Assembly (NCBI GenBank): GCA_021805565.1
Contig: JAJZFA010000017.1
Coordinates: 1-64,000 of the forward strand
Direction of reading: 5' to 3'
From: Pseudomonadota bacterium
GTDB lineage: Bacteria; Pseudomonadota; Alphaproteobacteria; Acetobacterales; Acetobacteraceae
DNA length: 64,000 nt
Made by a program: the position numbers and the translations under genes
Shown here: in pieces, positions 33,676 to 41,984 of the stretch
Layout: the number at the start of each line of letters is the position of its first letter
How positions within the stretch are numbered: position 1 is the first letter of the stretch
The notes under the pieces: generated by a model
Told to the model about the DNA's origin: nothing
Database searches by the model: none
Seen by the model: the letters and a program-made list of their open reading frames with translations, nothing else

Positions 33676-35199
33676 TCACATTGTCGCGCCAAGCACCCAG
33701 GGCGCGAACTCCGCCGCTCCGAAATCGAATTGCTCGCTTTTGGTTCGCTCGCCGGACGCTACACGCAAGATCGCGTCGAAAATCCGCTCACCGGCCTGCT
33801 GAACCGTTTCATCGCCGTCCAGAATAGTGCCGCAGTTCACGTCCATATCGTCCTCGATATGCCGGAACATCGCGGTATTGGTCGCCAGCTTGATCGACGG
33901 CGCGGGCTTGCAGCCGAATACGCTGCCCCGGCCGGTGGTGAAACACACCAGATTGGCGCCACCCGCGACCTGACCCGTAGCCGCCACGGGGTCGTAACCC
34001 GGTGTGTCCATGAACACGAATCCGCGCGCCTTCACCTCTTCGGCATAGCGCACGACATCCACCAGATTTGTGCTGCCCGCCTTGGCCATCGCACCCAGCG
34101 ATTTTTCCAAAATCGTCGTCAGTCCGCCTGCTTTGTTGCCAGGCGACGGATTGGCATTCATCTCCGCGCCCTGCTGTTTCGTGTACTCTTCCCACCAGCG
34201 CATCAGTCCGACCAGTTTCTCCCCCACCTCCCGCGACACCGCGCGCCGGGTCAGCAGATGTTCGGCGCCATAGGTTTCAGGTGTTTCCGACAGGATCACC
34301 GTACCGCCGTGCCGCACCAGAAGATCGCTGGCCACACCCAGCGCCGGGTTAGCCGATACGCCCGAGTAACCATCGGATCCGCCGCATTGCAATGCGACCG
34401 TCAATTCTGCCGCTGGCACCGCGACCCGCGTTACCCGATTGGACTCGGCGAGTATCTCCTTCACGAACGACACGCCGGCGGCGACGGTTTTGCGGCTGCC
34501 GCCCATCGTCTGGATGTCCATCGCCTTCAGCCGTCCGGCCAGACGCTGTTCTTCCATCAGCCCGCCGATTTGGTTCACCTCGCAGCCCAGCCCCAGCACA
34601 ATGACATGGGAGAAATTCGGATGCCGGGCGTAGCCGGCCAATGTGCGCCGGAGAACCCGCAGCGGTTCATCCTGGGTCATCCCGCAGCCGGTTTTATGGG
34701 TCAGCGCGACCACGCCATCCACATTGGGGAAATCGGCCAGCGGATCGTCGCCGGTAAACGGATTGCGCCGAAACATGTCCGCCACCACGGCGGCGACATG
34801 CGCCGAACAGTTCACGCTGGTCAGGATGCCGACGTAATTTCGCGTCGCCACCCTGCCATCCGGCCGCCGAATGCCCTGAAACGTTGCGGCCGGTGTTATA
34901 TAATCCGTCGGTTTCGCATCGGCGCCAAAAGCGTAATCCTTGGCGAATTCGCCCATCTCGCAGTTGTGCACATGCACGTGCTGGCCCGGCGCGATGGCGA
35001 CGGATGCAAAGCCGATGATCTGGCCATAACGGAGAATCGCTTCCCCCGCGGCGATGGCTCGCACGGCGGCCTTGTGCCCGGCGGGAATGCGTTGCACCGC
35101 CAGCACGTTGCCGGCGACCGGAGTGCCCGGCAACAACGTTGCCCGGGCGATGGCGACACTATCGCCGGGATGGAGGCGAATGACGGGCGGCGGGGCCAT
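33676..35199 (-). CDS. UxaA-family sugar-acid dehydratase (altronate/galactarate type)
   Basis: A 507-residue protein with a short N-terminal SAF domain (residues 1-100, PGQHVHVHNCE) and the large UxaA catalytic part (from GYRRPDGR-like GIRRPDGRVATRNY). It has conserved cysteines in HKTGCGMTQ and LGLGCEVNQ and the SDGYSGVSANPALG stretch. UxaA proteins dehydrate altronate; close relatives use galactarate. Substrate cannot be assigned from sequence. It lies alone, convergent to the hydrolase. A long antisense frame overlapping it is an artefact. Confidence 0.88.
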   Translation of the reverse strand: MAPPPVIRLHPGDSVAIARATLLPGTPVAGNVLAVQRIPAGHKAAVRAIAAGEAILRYGQIIGFASVAIAPGQHVHVHNCEMGEFAKDYAFGADAKPTDYITPAATFQGIRRPDGRVATRNYVGILTSVNCSAHVAAVVADMFRRNPFTGDDPLADFPNVDGVVALTHKTGCGMTQDEPLRVLRRTLAGYARHPNFSHVIVLGLGCEVNQIGGLMEEQRLAGRLKAMDIQTMGGSRKTVAAGVSFVKEILAESNRVTRVAVPAAELTVALQCGGSDGYSGVSANPALGVASDLLVRHGGTVILSETPETYGAEHLLTRRAVSREVGEKLVGLMRWWEEYTKQQGAEMNANPSPGNKAGGLTTILEKSLGAMAKAGSTNLVDVVRYAEEVKARGFVFMDTPGYDPVAATGQVAGGANLVCFTTGRGSVFGCKPAPSIKLATNTAMFRHIEDDMDVNCGTILDGDETVQQAGERIFDAILRVASGERTKSEQFDFGAAEFAPWVLGATM

Positions 35200-35789
35200 G
35201 GCGGTCTCCTTGGACGAAATTTCCCTAGGGTTTAGCGTATCCGGGCGGCAACCGCCAAAACCGAGGCTATTTGGCCACCTTGATGGGTTTAGACAGTACC
35301 GAGAGCAAAGTTTTTGGCGGTTCGACGTTATGCTTCGAGTTCACGCCAATACATGAGCGCCACGGAGAGGAGCTCGAAGATTTTGCGTGCGAAACAAAAA
35401 TTGCTTAAAAAATAGTTTTCAGTATAAAAAGGCTTTTTTATTTCGTGGAATTATCGAAATCCAGATCCAGTCGCTGACGGAACGCCGATGTAATATTATC
35501 TCCCCCGTTTTTACCGCGCTTAATCATTCCTGTCTGCGCTGAGCCGAAGGTTTTTTTGCATTGCGGTCGTGCGTATTCGCGGACCTACCTTACGAAGTTA
35601 GAATAAAATAGCATAGCCGGCTCAGGAGAATTTTCTCGAATCCGGTTTCTGTCGGCAAAACATAGTTCACATATCTGCTATGCAAAAAAAATAAATGAGC
35701 CGTTAGGGAACATTCATTCGGCACCCTGCGTTCTGGACGGGATAGCAAATTGCTGGACCTGGCTGACTGCTGCCAACCGGACAATTCGC
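35200..35789. other. AT-rich promoter region before stress genes
   Basis: About 590 bases, conspicuously AT-rich at 35390-35460, with A/T runs also near 35550 and 35690. It separates two divergent genes and holds the EcfG-type promoter at 35707-35734. A 64-codon leftward frame (35590-35784) has no ribosome binding site and appears spurious. Confidence 0.6.
35707..35734 (+). promoter_or_regulatory. EcfG-type general-stress promoter
   Basis: GGAAC (35707-35711), a 17-base spacer and CGTTCT (35729-35734) match the alphaproteobacterial general-stress sigma factor EcfG consensus GGAAC-N16/17-CGTT. It points into the DUF2382 block, about 55-75 bases from the first start codon. The genes behind it are the sort known to belong to this regulon. 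Confidence 0.8.
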
Positions 35790-36290
35790 TTGTTGGAGGG
35801 TCTTTCGCTGATTACAAAAAACCTTCCGGAATCCTCCGACGCTAAGTCGGATTTGGATGCTCTAACACTGCAACTCTATACCGAGGAACCCTCGGTATCG
35901 CGACGCAGCCATACCGGCGAAATCGTGCGTGTCAGCACCGTCACTCATAGCCATGAGCGGCTGATCGATGAGGAATTGACCCATGAACGGGTCGAAATCG
36001 AGCGGGTGCCGATTGGTCGCCACATCGCTTCGACGCCGCCTGTCCGTCAGGAAGGCGACGTCATGATCATATCGGTCGTGGAAGAACATGTCGTCGTCGA
36101 ACGCCGCTTGGTGCTCAAGGAAGAAATTCGTATCCGGCGGGTCCGTGTTACCGAACATCATCGAGAGACTGTGATGGTGCGCGAGCAGGAAGCTGCGATT
36201 ACCCGTACCCGACCAGAACCGCCCGTCGGCGAATCCGGCCCTCCGCCCGAAGAGACTATCCCAACCCTATTTGCTCAGGAGCAGCAATAA
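35790..36290 (+). CDS. DUF2382 (YsnF/AvaK-type) stress protein
   Basis: A protein of about 160-166 residues made mostly of one DUF2382 domain: alternating charged beta strands with Glu/Arg/Val repeats (RRSHTGEIVRVSTVTH, VEEHVVVERRLVLKEEIRIRRV), then a Pro-rich tail. No signal peptide. This family is induced by general and osmotic stress but has no known biochemical role. The start is uncertain: TTG at 35790 opens the frame, while GGAGGG at 35795-35800 is well spaced for a rare CTG start at 35808. Its stop overlaps the next ATG by one base. Confidence 0.85.
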   Translation: MLEGLSLITKNLPESSDAKSDLDALTLQLYTEEPSVSRRSHTGEIVRVSTVTHSHERLIDEELTHERVEIERVPIGRHIASTPPVRQEGDVMIISVVEEHVVVERRLVLKEEIRIRRVRVTEHHRETVMVREQEAAITRTRPEPPVGESGPPPEETIPTLFAQEQQ

Positions 36291-37147
36291 TGACCGAACA
36301 AACTCTCGTTGCCGTTTACGATACCGAGGCTCACGCCGCCGCCGCGATCGCGGACTTAAAGGCGGCCAACATTCCCGCTGACGCCATCGGCCACCACGCA
36401 AAGGCCGGGTCTATGCCCAGCACCTCCCGGACGGAACCGGTAGCCGCACGGGAGCAAGGTTTCTGGAGCAGCCTTTTCGGTAGCGAACCAGATCACGATA
36501 CGTCGGTTTACGACCGGAGCATCGATAGCGGATCGACGGTCGTGACAGTTCGCGTCCCAGCGGAGCGCTTCGAACATGTCAGCGCTATACTGGAACAGCA
36601 CGACCCGATCGATCTAGAGGAGCGTGCCGCACAGTATGCCCCGGCTGGGGTTTCGGCGACGCGCACGACAACGACGGCCGGATCGTCCGCGACGCCGGGA
36701 ATGTCAACGCGTGAAACCGCCGCCTTGGCACCGACGGATGGCAGCTTACAGTTGTCCGAGGAGACTTTGTCCGTTGGCAAACGGGCCGTCAGCGGCGGCA
36801 CGACCCGTATCCGGCGGTATGTCGTGGAGACCCCGGTCGAGAAGAGCGTCACATTGCAGACCGAAAAAGTGTCTTTGGAGCGTCGTCCCGTCACCGACGG
36901 CCGGACGGTGAACGATGCCGGCTTTTCGGACAAAACCATTGAGATGACCGAGACCAGCGAGGAAGCCGTAGTTAGCAAAATCGCGCGCGTCAAAGAAGAA
37001 GTCAGTCTGCGTAAGGAGGTTACCGAGCGCGTCGAAACGGTGAAGGACACTGTGCGCCGCGACGAGGTGGAAATCGAGAAGGTTCCCGGCGATCGTATAA
37101 GCCCGGTAGCAAACCCGGCTGCGGTCACGCCCCGCGCTAAAATATAA
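36290..37147 (+). CDS. Two-domain DUF2382 stress protein
   Basis: A 285-residue protein. Residues 1-105 look like the small alpha/beta domain often found before DUF2382 (TLVAVYDTEAHAAAAIADLK, then VTVRVPAERFEHVSAILE). A Thr/Ser-rich linker at about 115-145 follows. The C-terminal 130 residues form a DUF2382 domain (LSEETLSVGKRAVSGGTTRIRRYV, VETVKDTVRRDEVEIEKV). Its ATG overlaps the stop of the previous gene, so the two DUF2382 proteins are made together, presumably as an extracytoplasmic-stress or envelope pair. Role unknown. Confidence 0.85.
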   Translation: MTEQTLVAVYDTEAHAAAAIADLKAANIPADAIGHHAKAGSMPSTSRTEPVAAREQGFWSSLFGSEPDHDTSVYDRSIDSGSTVVTVRVPAERFEHVSAILEQHDPIDLEERAAQYAPAGVSATRTTTTAGSSATPGMSTRETAALAPTDGSLQLSEETLSVGKRAVSGGTTRIRRYVVETPVEKSVTLQTEKVSLERRPVTDGRTVNDAGFSDKTIEMTETSEEAVVSKIARVKEEVSLRKEVTERVETVKDTVRRDEVEIEKVPGDRISPVANPAAVTPRAKI

Positions 37148-37204
37148 TTTGTTATTCAAGCGATCCGGGGTGCCTTTGGGCTCCCCGGACAGGAGGAGGC
37201 GACA

Positions 37205-38155
37205 ATGTCCACTAGCACCTACAATCCCCGGCCGACCGCTCCGAGGTCGTCGGTCGAAGATACAACGACAATCTTCGGCGGGGGCGCCCATGTCCATCGG
37301 CGCATCTCATGGGCCGCTATCGGCGGCGGAGTCATTCTTGTTGTCGCCATCCAGATACTGCTCGCCATGTTAGGCGCCGGTATTGGGCTCGGCACCGTCG
37401 ACGTCAACGCTGGCAACACACCGGACGCGAGCAGCCTGGGAATTGGCGCGGGCGTTTGGTGGATCGTAAGCGCCTGTGTCGCGCTGCTGATCGGCAGCTA
37501 TGTGTCCGCCTGGCTCGCGGGTATCGAGACGCGATTCGATGGTGTCCTGCACGGCCTCGTTACGTGGGGCATCGCAACGTTGCTGCTGATTTGGATGCTG
37601 ACCTCGGCAATCGGCGGCATTATCGGCGGCGGCTTTTCCGCGTTGGGGACTGTCGCTTCGGCAGCCGGAACCGGCGTAAGCCAAGCCGCAAAACCACTTG
37701 CGCAGGCCGCCGGCGTGTCGCCCGATATGGTTCAGCAACAGGCCCAGGCCTATCTGCAACCAACCAGTCCGGACCCGGCGACAATGAGCCCGCAAGATGC
37801 TCAGAAAGCAGTCGCCTCGAACCTGACGACGTATGAGACAGGCGGCGCGGATGCCCCCGCGGCTAAAGAACGGGTGATTGGCATCATGGCCGCGCAATTG
37901 AAGATCAGCCATGACGATGCGGCCAAGAAGTTCGACGATGCGCAAGCGAAACTGACGCAGGCCAAGGACAAGGCGGTTCAAACGGCAAAGAATGCCGCCG
38001 ACGCCAGCGCCGCCGCTGCGTCCAAGGCATCGTTCGCGGCTTTCGGGATGCTGCTGCTCGGGGCGATTGCGGCCGCGATCGGTGGATCGATTGCAGTGCA
38101 ACGCCGGATTTATGTCACCCATCGTACGATCGGCGACCGAACCGAGGCAGTTTAA
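37205..38155 (+). CDS. Polytopic membrane protein with Ala-rich soluble loop
   Basis: A 316-residue protein. Predicted membrane segments lie near residues 35-60, 82-105, 117-150 and 275-298. Between the third and fourth lies an Ala/Lys/Gln-rich soluble region (about 160-270) with helical stretches such as AKLTQAKDKAVQTAKNAAD. It resembles hypothetical PhnA-like inner-membrane proteins found in stress regions. AGGAGGAGGCGACA precedes the ATG, a strong site. It belongs to the block behind the EcfG promoter. Function unknown. Confidence 0.8.
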   Translation: MSTSTYNPRPTAPRSSVEDTTTIFGGGAHVHRRISWAAIGGGVILVVAIQILLAMLGAGIGLGTVDVNAGNTPDASSLGIGAGVWWIVSACVALLIGSYVSAWLAGIETRFDGVLHGLVTWGIATLLLIWMLTSAIGGIIGGGFSALGTVASAAGTGVSQAAKPLAQAAGVSPDMVQQQAQAYLQPTSPDPATMSPQDAQKAVASNLTTYETGGADAPAAKERVIGIMAAQLKISHDDAAKKFDDAQAKLTQAKDKAVQTAKNAADASAAAASKASFAAFGMLLLGAIAAAIGGSIAVQRRIYVTHRTIGDRTEAV

Positions 38156-38224
38156 GGGCGTGACCGCGAACGATTGCTTAAGCCACACAAGTCTATTTGC
38201 TTAATCACACACGGAAGAACGATC

Positions 38225-38449
38225 ATGGCAACGAAATCGAAGGCTACCGAACATCATACCGCGGCTGCAACGCATCATGAAACTGCAGCTCACCACCACA
38301 AGGAAGCCGCGAAGCATGCCGAAGCGGGCAAGCACGAGACGGCGGCGCATCATGCTCAGGTCGCGAGCGGTCACACTGCTCACGCGACTCATCATGCGGC
38401 GGAAGCGAGCAAGCAGCATGCCGAACAGCACGGCACCACAAAGAAATAG
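38225..38449 (+). CDS. Small His/Ala-rich stress-block protein
   Basis: A 74-residue protein with 17 His, many Ala, Lys, Glu and Thr, and no Cys or aromatic core. It is built of imperfect A-x-x-H-H repeats (for example THHETAAHHHKEAAKHAEAG). No signal peptide. The ATG at 38225 begins the coding part; codons upstream are not protein-like. His-rich peptides of this type may bind metal ions or DNA, but no family is recognised. It sits between the membrane protein and the GlsB/YeaQ-type gene. Confidence 0.7.
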   Translation: MATKSKATEHHTAAATHHETAAHHHKEAAKHAEAGKHETAAHHAQVASGHTAHATHHAAEASKQHAEQHGTTKK

Positions 38450-38460
38450 AAAATACCAAG

Positions 38461-38488
38461 GCAAAGCGGCAACGCTTTGCTTTCTCTT
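38461..38488 (+). terminator. Intrinsic terminator or attenuator
   Basis: A perfect 8-bp stem with GCAA tetraloop (38461-38468 with 38473-38480) followed by TTTCTCTTT. It lies 12 bases after the His-rich gene and 15 bases before the next ATG, so it can end transcripts or modulate read-through within the stress block. Confidence 0.65.
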
Positions 38489-38502
38489 TCAGGAGATACC
38501 CT

Positions 38503-38763
38503 ATGTCGATCATCGGATGGCTTGTTCTGGGATTGATTGCCGGCTTCCTCGCCAGCAAAATCGTCAATAAGAGCGGCGAGGGCTTAATGCTCGATATTGT
38601 TCTGGGCATCGTGGGCGCCGTGGTTGGCGGATTTCTGTTTTCCCTTATCGGCGAGGCTCCTGTCACCGGTTTGAACATTTACAGCATGTTTGTCGCCGTA
38701 ATCGGCGCGATCATCGTGTTGTTCATCTATCACGCCGTTATGGGTCGCCGGGTGGTTCGCTAG
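38503..38763 (+). CDS. GlsB/YeaQ/YmgE-type membrane protein
   Basis: An 86-residue protein with three hydrophobic helices (IIGWLVLGLIAGFLASKIV; LDIVLGIVGAVVGGFLFSLIG; YSMFVAVIGAIIVLFIYHAV) and a short RRVVR tail. This is the pattern of transglycosylase-associated (GlsB/YeaQ/YmgE) family proteins, which are widespread stress-induced membrane proteins. CAGGAGATACCCT upstream contains a good ribosome binding site. It belongs to the stress block. Confidence 0.9.
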   Translation: MSIIGWLVLGLIAGFLASKIVNKSGEGLMLDIVLGIVGAVVGGFLFSLIGEAPVTGLNIYSMFVAVIGAIIVLFIYHAVMGRRVVR

Positions 38764-38791
38764 GTTTTATCTTCAGGAGAGGATTTTTAAG

Positions 38792-39205
38792 ATGGGACTA
38801 CTGGATTCAGTTTTTAGCGGTCTGACGAGCGGTGGTGGGTCATCGCCCATTCAAGGTGCCTTGATGAACCTGCTCGGCGGTGGAGGCCAGCAAGCCGGCA
38901 CCGCTCTGCAAAATCCAGAGTCGGGAGTCGGGAAGTCTGGTGGCCTCGGAGGACTGCTGTCGAGCTTCGAGAGCGCAGGCCTCGGCCATATCGCGCAATC
39001 CTGGGTAGGCAATGGCCCGAATCAGGCGGTCTCACCGGGGCAACTGCAAAGCGTACTTGGCGACTCTCAGGTGCAAAACATGGCCAGTCAGTCGAACATG
39101 GCACCAAACGATTTTTTGTCGGAGCTTAGCCAGCATTTGCCGAACATCGTCCATGGCATGACACCTAACGGACAGGTGCCGGCCGATGGCAGCGTGTCGG
39201 TGTAG
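38792..39205 (+). CDS. YidB/DUF937-family protein
   Basis: A 137-residue protein of the YidB (DUF937) family: N-terminal GLLDSVFSGL, a Gly-rich flexible part (GGGSSPIQGALMNLLGGGGQQ), GGLGGLLSSFESAGLGHIAQSWV and the C-terminal QNMASQSNMAPNDFLSELSQHLPNIVHGMTP stretch, which is characteristic. It is cytoplasmic and of unknown role, often found in stress or envelope regions. AGGAGAGGATTTTTAAG upstream holds the ribosome binding site. Last gene of the block. Confidence 0.88.
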   Translation: MGLLDSVFSGLTSGGGSSPIQGALMNLLGGGGQQAGTALQNPESGVGKSGGLGGLLSSFESAGLGHIAQSWVGNGPNQAVSPGQLQSVLGDSQVQNMASQSNMAPNDFLSELSQHLPNIVHGMTPNGQVPADGSVSV

Positions 39206-39261
39206 GCAAACGGTCAGGGTCCGATCTCCGATAACTCCATCACCCGTCTGGTCACCTTGGC

Positions 39262-39690
39262 GCGAACTGTAGTTCCACTCGCCGTGGAAGTCGTCTGTCT
39301 GGATGTTGAGGGCGGCCATTTCGGCGTGGGAGACGTTGCTTCCTTTGTCGTAGGTTTGGCGTCGATTTGGCAGGCCACGGTGAGGTCGGTAGTGGTGCGG
39401 GTGTTGGCGATCAGTTGAACGATGACCCGACGGCTGACCAGTGGCTTGCCGCGCCGGTTCTGGATGGTAAGGGGGAACAAGCAGTGCTCGATGCGGTTCC
39501 ACTTGCTGATGCCCGGCGGCCGGTGGCAGACGGTGATGGCGATGCCAAGCGCATCTGCCAGGAGTTGCGGTTCACACTTCTACAGGCGCACGCGCACGCC
39601 ACTGCCGCCGCCGCGGTCGGCGGCGATCGGCAACCGGGTCGCGGCGTGATAGCGGGCGGCGCGACGTTCGCGCCACCAGCGCCGAATGGA
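39262..39690 (-). pseudogene. ISAzo13-type transposase remnant (C-terminal part)
   Basis: Read leftward, the frame SIRRWWRERRAARYH, RGGGSGVRVRL, (TAG at 39580-39582), ADALGIAITVCHRPPGISKW, NRIEHCLFPL, RRGKPLVSRRVIVQLIANTR, then after a frameshift near 39340 AEMAALNIQTDDFHGEWNY. These are successive C-terminal motifs of ISAzo13-type DDE transposases. The stop codon, frameshift and lack of the N-terminal half show it is dead. It lies just after the stress block and is a second copy, in opposite orientation to the remnant at 9549-9920. Confidence 0.8.
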
Positions 39691-40048
39691 CATTCCGATG
39701 GGCGAACCGTGCCCGTCGTCTCGCCCAGGACTGCGAGACCTTGATAGGTTTCTCGCGAGCCTGATTGATGTTGGCCATAAGCTGTCTAGTCATCCGAGGG
39801 ATTGGAAGGACTGACGAAAAGACAGCGTGATTTCGAGTCAGGGTCAAAGGGCGGTTGGCCGTCAGCTAACCGGACATCCCCGACCAACGCTGAAACTAGT
39901 GCTGGGTTTCTGTAAATGATTGCGATGGCCCTCATCGCTCACCAGAGTCGTTGCGAGCGATCAAAAAAACATGCGCAAAACGCCTGATTGGTGCGTTCAA
40001 CCTGTTACGGCCCGTTGATCTCAGCCGAAAGGCGTGTTTCGGTGCGCT
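39691..40048. other. Intergenic region before the ModE-like gene
   Basis: No gene is supported. Some of the left 150 bases may be more decayed insertion-sequence DNA, but no further motifs were recognised. Confidence 0.4.
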
Positions 40049-40441
40049 ATGGCAGCGTCAAAGATAAAGCATTCCGGGCCGGTCAAGACGGCGAACCGCT
40101 TGAGCATTCGCGTCGATCTTGTGTCGGGCGCCCGCATCGGCCCAGGAAAAGTCGCGGTTTTGGAAGAAATCGCCCGATCCGGATCGATCTCCGCGGCTGG
40201 CCGAGCACTGCGCATTTCATACCGCCGAACCTGGGAACTGGTCGAGGATATGAACGCCAAGCTAGGTGCGCCGGTCGTGCAAACCGCTGCCGGCGGCAGT
40301 GGCGGGGGCGGCGCAAGCCTAACGGAACTCGGGCAAGCCATTGTGACGCGGTATCGCGCGATTGAGAATGACTGCGCCACCGCCGCCCGTAAGCACATCG
40401 CCGCGCTACAGCGTCTTTCCGATCGGGAACACCCATCATAA
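40049..40441 (+). CDS. ModE-like winged helix-turn-helix regulator
   Basis: A 130-residue protein with a LysR/ModE-type DNA-binding domain. The helix-turn-helix core is VAVLEEIARSGSISAAGRAL, then ISYRRTWELVEDMNAKLGAP, with TELGQAIVTRYRAIE downstream. This matches the N-terminal domain of ModE-like molybdate regulators; the molybdate-binding (MOP) domain is absent, so it belongs to the ModE-N-only type. GTG at 40034 is an alternative start. No molybdate transporter or molybdoenzyme genes are adjacent, so the effector is unknown. Confidence 0.85.
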   Translation: MAASKIKHSGPVKTANRLSIRVDLVSGARIGPGKVAVLEEIARSGSISAAGRALRISYRRTWELVEDMNAKLGAPVVQTAAGGSGGGGASLTELGQAIVTRYRAIENDCATAARKHIAALQRLSDREHPS

Positions 40442-40780
40442 CGACCCGACGGCCAGCGTGAATACCGCGACCGGAGATTAACCGGACTGCAAGTTAACGT
40501 GTTCAGGCGCACGCTTTGGGCGGCGATCGCGATGGAAACCTTGTCTGGCCGGGAAACGGCCACGCAACCGGATGAGGTCGAGGCTGCCGAACGCAGCCTA
40601 TCGCCCCGACAGCGTCCTGTTCCGATTCACTCGTTTCCGGGTCTGGACGACGCCACAATGGACATTGGCGATGTCTATGGCCGAACCAAGGCGAAGGCGG
40701 CCTTCCGCCAGTTTCGCTATGTTGATTTGGGATGATCGCGGGCCATATGCCGGAGACCAAGAAGTGGAGGTATCCGTTCT
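40442..40780. other. Intergenic region, no supported gene
   Basis: A 78-codon rightward frame (40499-40735) has no clear ribosome binding site and no recognised motif. The end of this region contains the GGAGG site of the next small frame. Confidence 0.4.
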
Positions 40781-41131
40781 GTGCGTAAGATGTTTCTCGC
40801 GGCAATCGCGGTAGGCGCATTCGTTGCCTTATACCAACCCGCTTAAAGGCGGACCCATGAAGAATGGGTCCGCGCGGCTCGGTATCGGTCTTTTTTTGGC
40901 GCGCCGCCGCCCTCCAACCCGGCGCGCGATACCAACCGGCGGAAAGGATGGAAAGGTCATCCTTTCCGCCGGTTGGTATTAAACGGAAACCAGGCGTCGG
41001 CGGCGCCGTCCGCCGCTCACGTCCGGGTTGTGACGTCGCCGGCCGGGATTATGGCCGTCGATTATATGCACAACCACCACCGCTGGCATCATCGCCGCCG
41101 GTATCACGGCCGTTGGCAATACTGGGACTGA
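40781..41131 (+). pseudogene. Small secreted-protein gene broken by palindromic elements
   Basis: GTG at 40781 (GGAGG ten bases upstream) starts a signal-peptide-like frame (RKMFLAAIAVGAFVALYQPA) that meets a stop at 40844-40846, exactly where a palindromic element begins. Past the stop the same frame stays open for about 94 codons and ends in a His/Arg/Trp-rich tail (MAVDYMHNHHRWHHRRRYHG). The reading is therefore one gene interrupted by palindromic DNA inserted in frame. Alternatively, the first 21 codons and the tail are unrelated. The tail overlaps the 3' end of gluQ on the other strand. Confidence 0.4.
40849..40979. repeat. Two palindromic (REP-like) hairpins
   Basis: First, a perfect 10-bp stem (40849-40858 with 40864-40873), followed by a T-run at 40890-40897. 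Second, a perfect 22-bp stem (40929-40950 with 40958-40979) with a 7-base loop. Both are introduced by ATACCAACC, the same edge as in the hairpin at 20151-20183. They look like members of one mobile or REP-like palindrome family. Confidence 0.75.
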
Positions 41132-41943
41132 TTGAGACGTTCTAAAACGTCCTGCGCGGCCAGACCTTCTGAGCGCATCGTGCGCAGCGTCCTGGCTTTG
41201 TCGCGCTTCGCCAGCCGCCGCCCCGCATCGTCGGTCAACAGCCGATGATGTGCATAGACCGGCGTCGGCCATCCCATCAGCGCCTGGAGCAAGCGGTGTA
41301 GATCGGTGGCGGCTTTCAGATCGGCGCCCCGTGTGACCAGTGTAACGCCCTGTATGGCGTCGTCGTGAGTGACGCACAGGTGATAGCTGGCCGGCGCGTC
41401 CTTCCGGGCAAGGACGACATCGCCAAAGCGTTCGGGGTGACATGTAACAGGGCCCTCGCCTGCTTCATGGAACAACAAGCCCGGACGCCTGGCGCTGGCC
41501 ATATCGAGACGAACGGCGAACCGTTCCCCCGCCCCGATCCGATCCTGCCGTTCCGCGGCCGACAGCATACGGCAGGTACCGGGATAAAGCGGTGCACTAT
41601 CCGGTCCATGAGACGCTTCCGATGCCGCCGCGATGTCGGTTCGGGTGCAAAAGCACGGGTAGGTCAGCCCACGATCCGCCAGGCTGTCCAGCACACGCCG
41701 GTAATCCGCCATCTGCCGGGATTGAACCCGCACCGGCCCATCCCAGTCCAGGCCCAGCCACGCCAGGTCTTCCTGGATCGCATCCGCGTATTCCTTCCGG
41801 CAACGGCCGGGATCGATATCTTCCAGCCGCAGCAAAAACCGGCCATTGGCTGCTCGTGCCCGGTTCCACGCATTGAACGCGGCAAAGGCGTGGCCCAAAT
41901 GCAAATAGCCGGTCGGGCTGGGGGCGAAGCGTGTGACGATCAT
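41104..41943 (-). CDS. gluQ: Glutamyl-Q tRNA(Asp) synthetase
   Basis: A 279-residue truncated class I synthetase homologue that attaches glutamate to queuosine-34 of tRNA(Asp). RFAPSPTGYLHLGHA carries the HIGH-like signature. KRDKA near the C-terminus is the KMSKS counterpart. CFCTR and YPGTC supply the zinc ligands. No anticodon-binding domain is present, as expected. The ATG at 41943 is chosen because the family starts right at VTRFAPSPTG. It is divergent from the esterase gene with a 41-base gap. Confidence 0.93.
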   Translation of the reverse strand: MIVTRFAPSPTGYLHLGHAFAAFNAWNRARAANGRFLLRLEDIDPGRCRKEYADAIQEDLAWLGLDWDGPVRVQSRQMADYRRVLDSLADRGLTYPCFCTRTDIAAASEASHGPDSAPLYPGTCRMLSAAERQDRIGAGERFAVRLDMASARRPGLLFHEAGEGPVTCHPERFGDVVLARKDAPASYHLCVTHDDAIQGVTLVTRGADLKAATDLHRLLQALMGWPTPVYAHHRLLTDDAGRRLAKRDKARTLRTMRSEGLAAQDVLERLNQSQYCQRP

Positions 41944-41984
41944 CCGCGACAAAATACAGCTTCGGCGCGCGAACGGGAGATACC

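Noticed and set aside
33370-35235. 621-codon rightward frame opposite the UxaA-type gene
   Set aside because: Shadow of the leftward dehydratase; no motif, no ribosome binding site.
40499-40735. 78-codon rightward frame after the ModE-like gene
   Set aside because: No ribosome binding site, no recognisable motif, and composition typical of non-coding GC-rich DNA.
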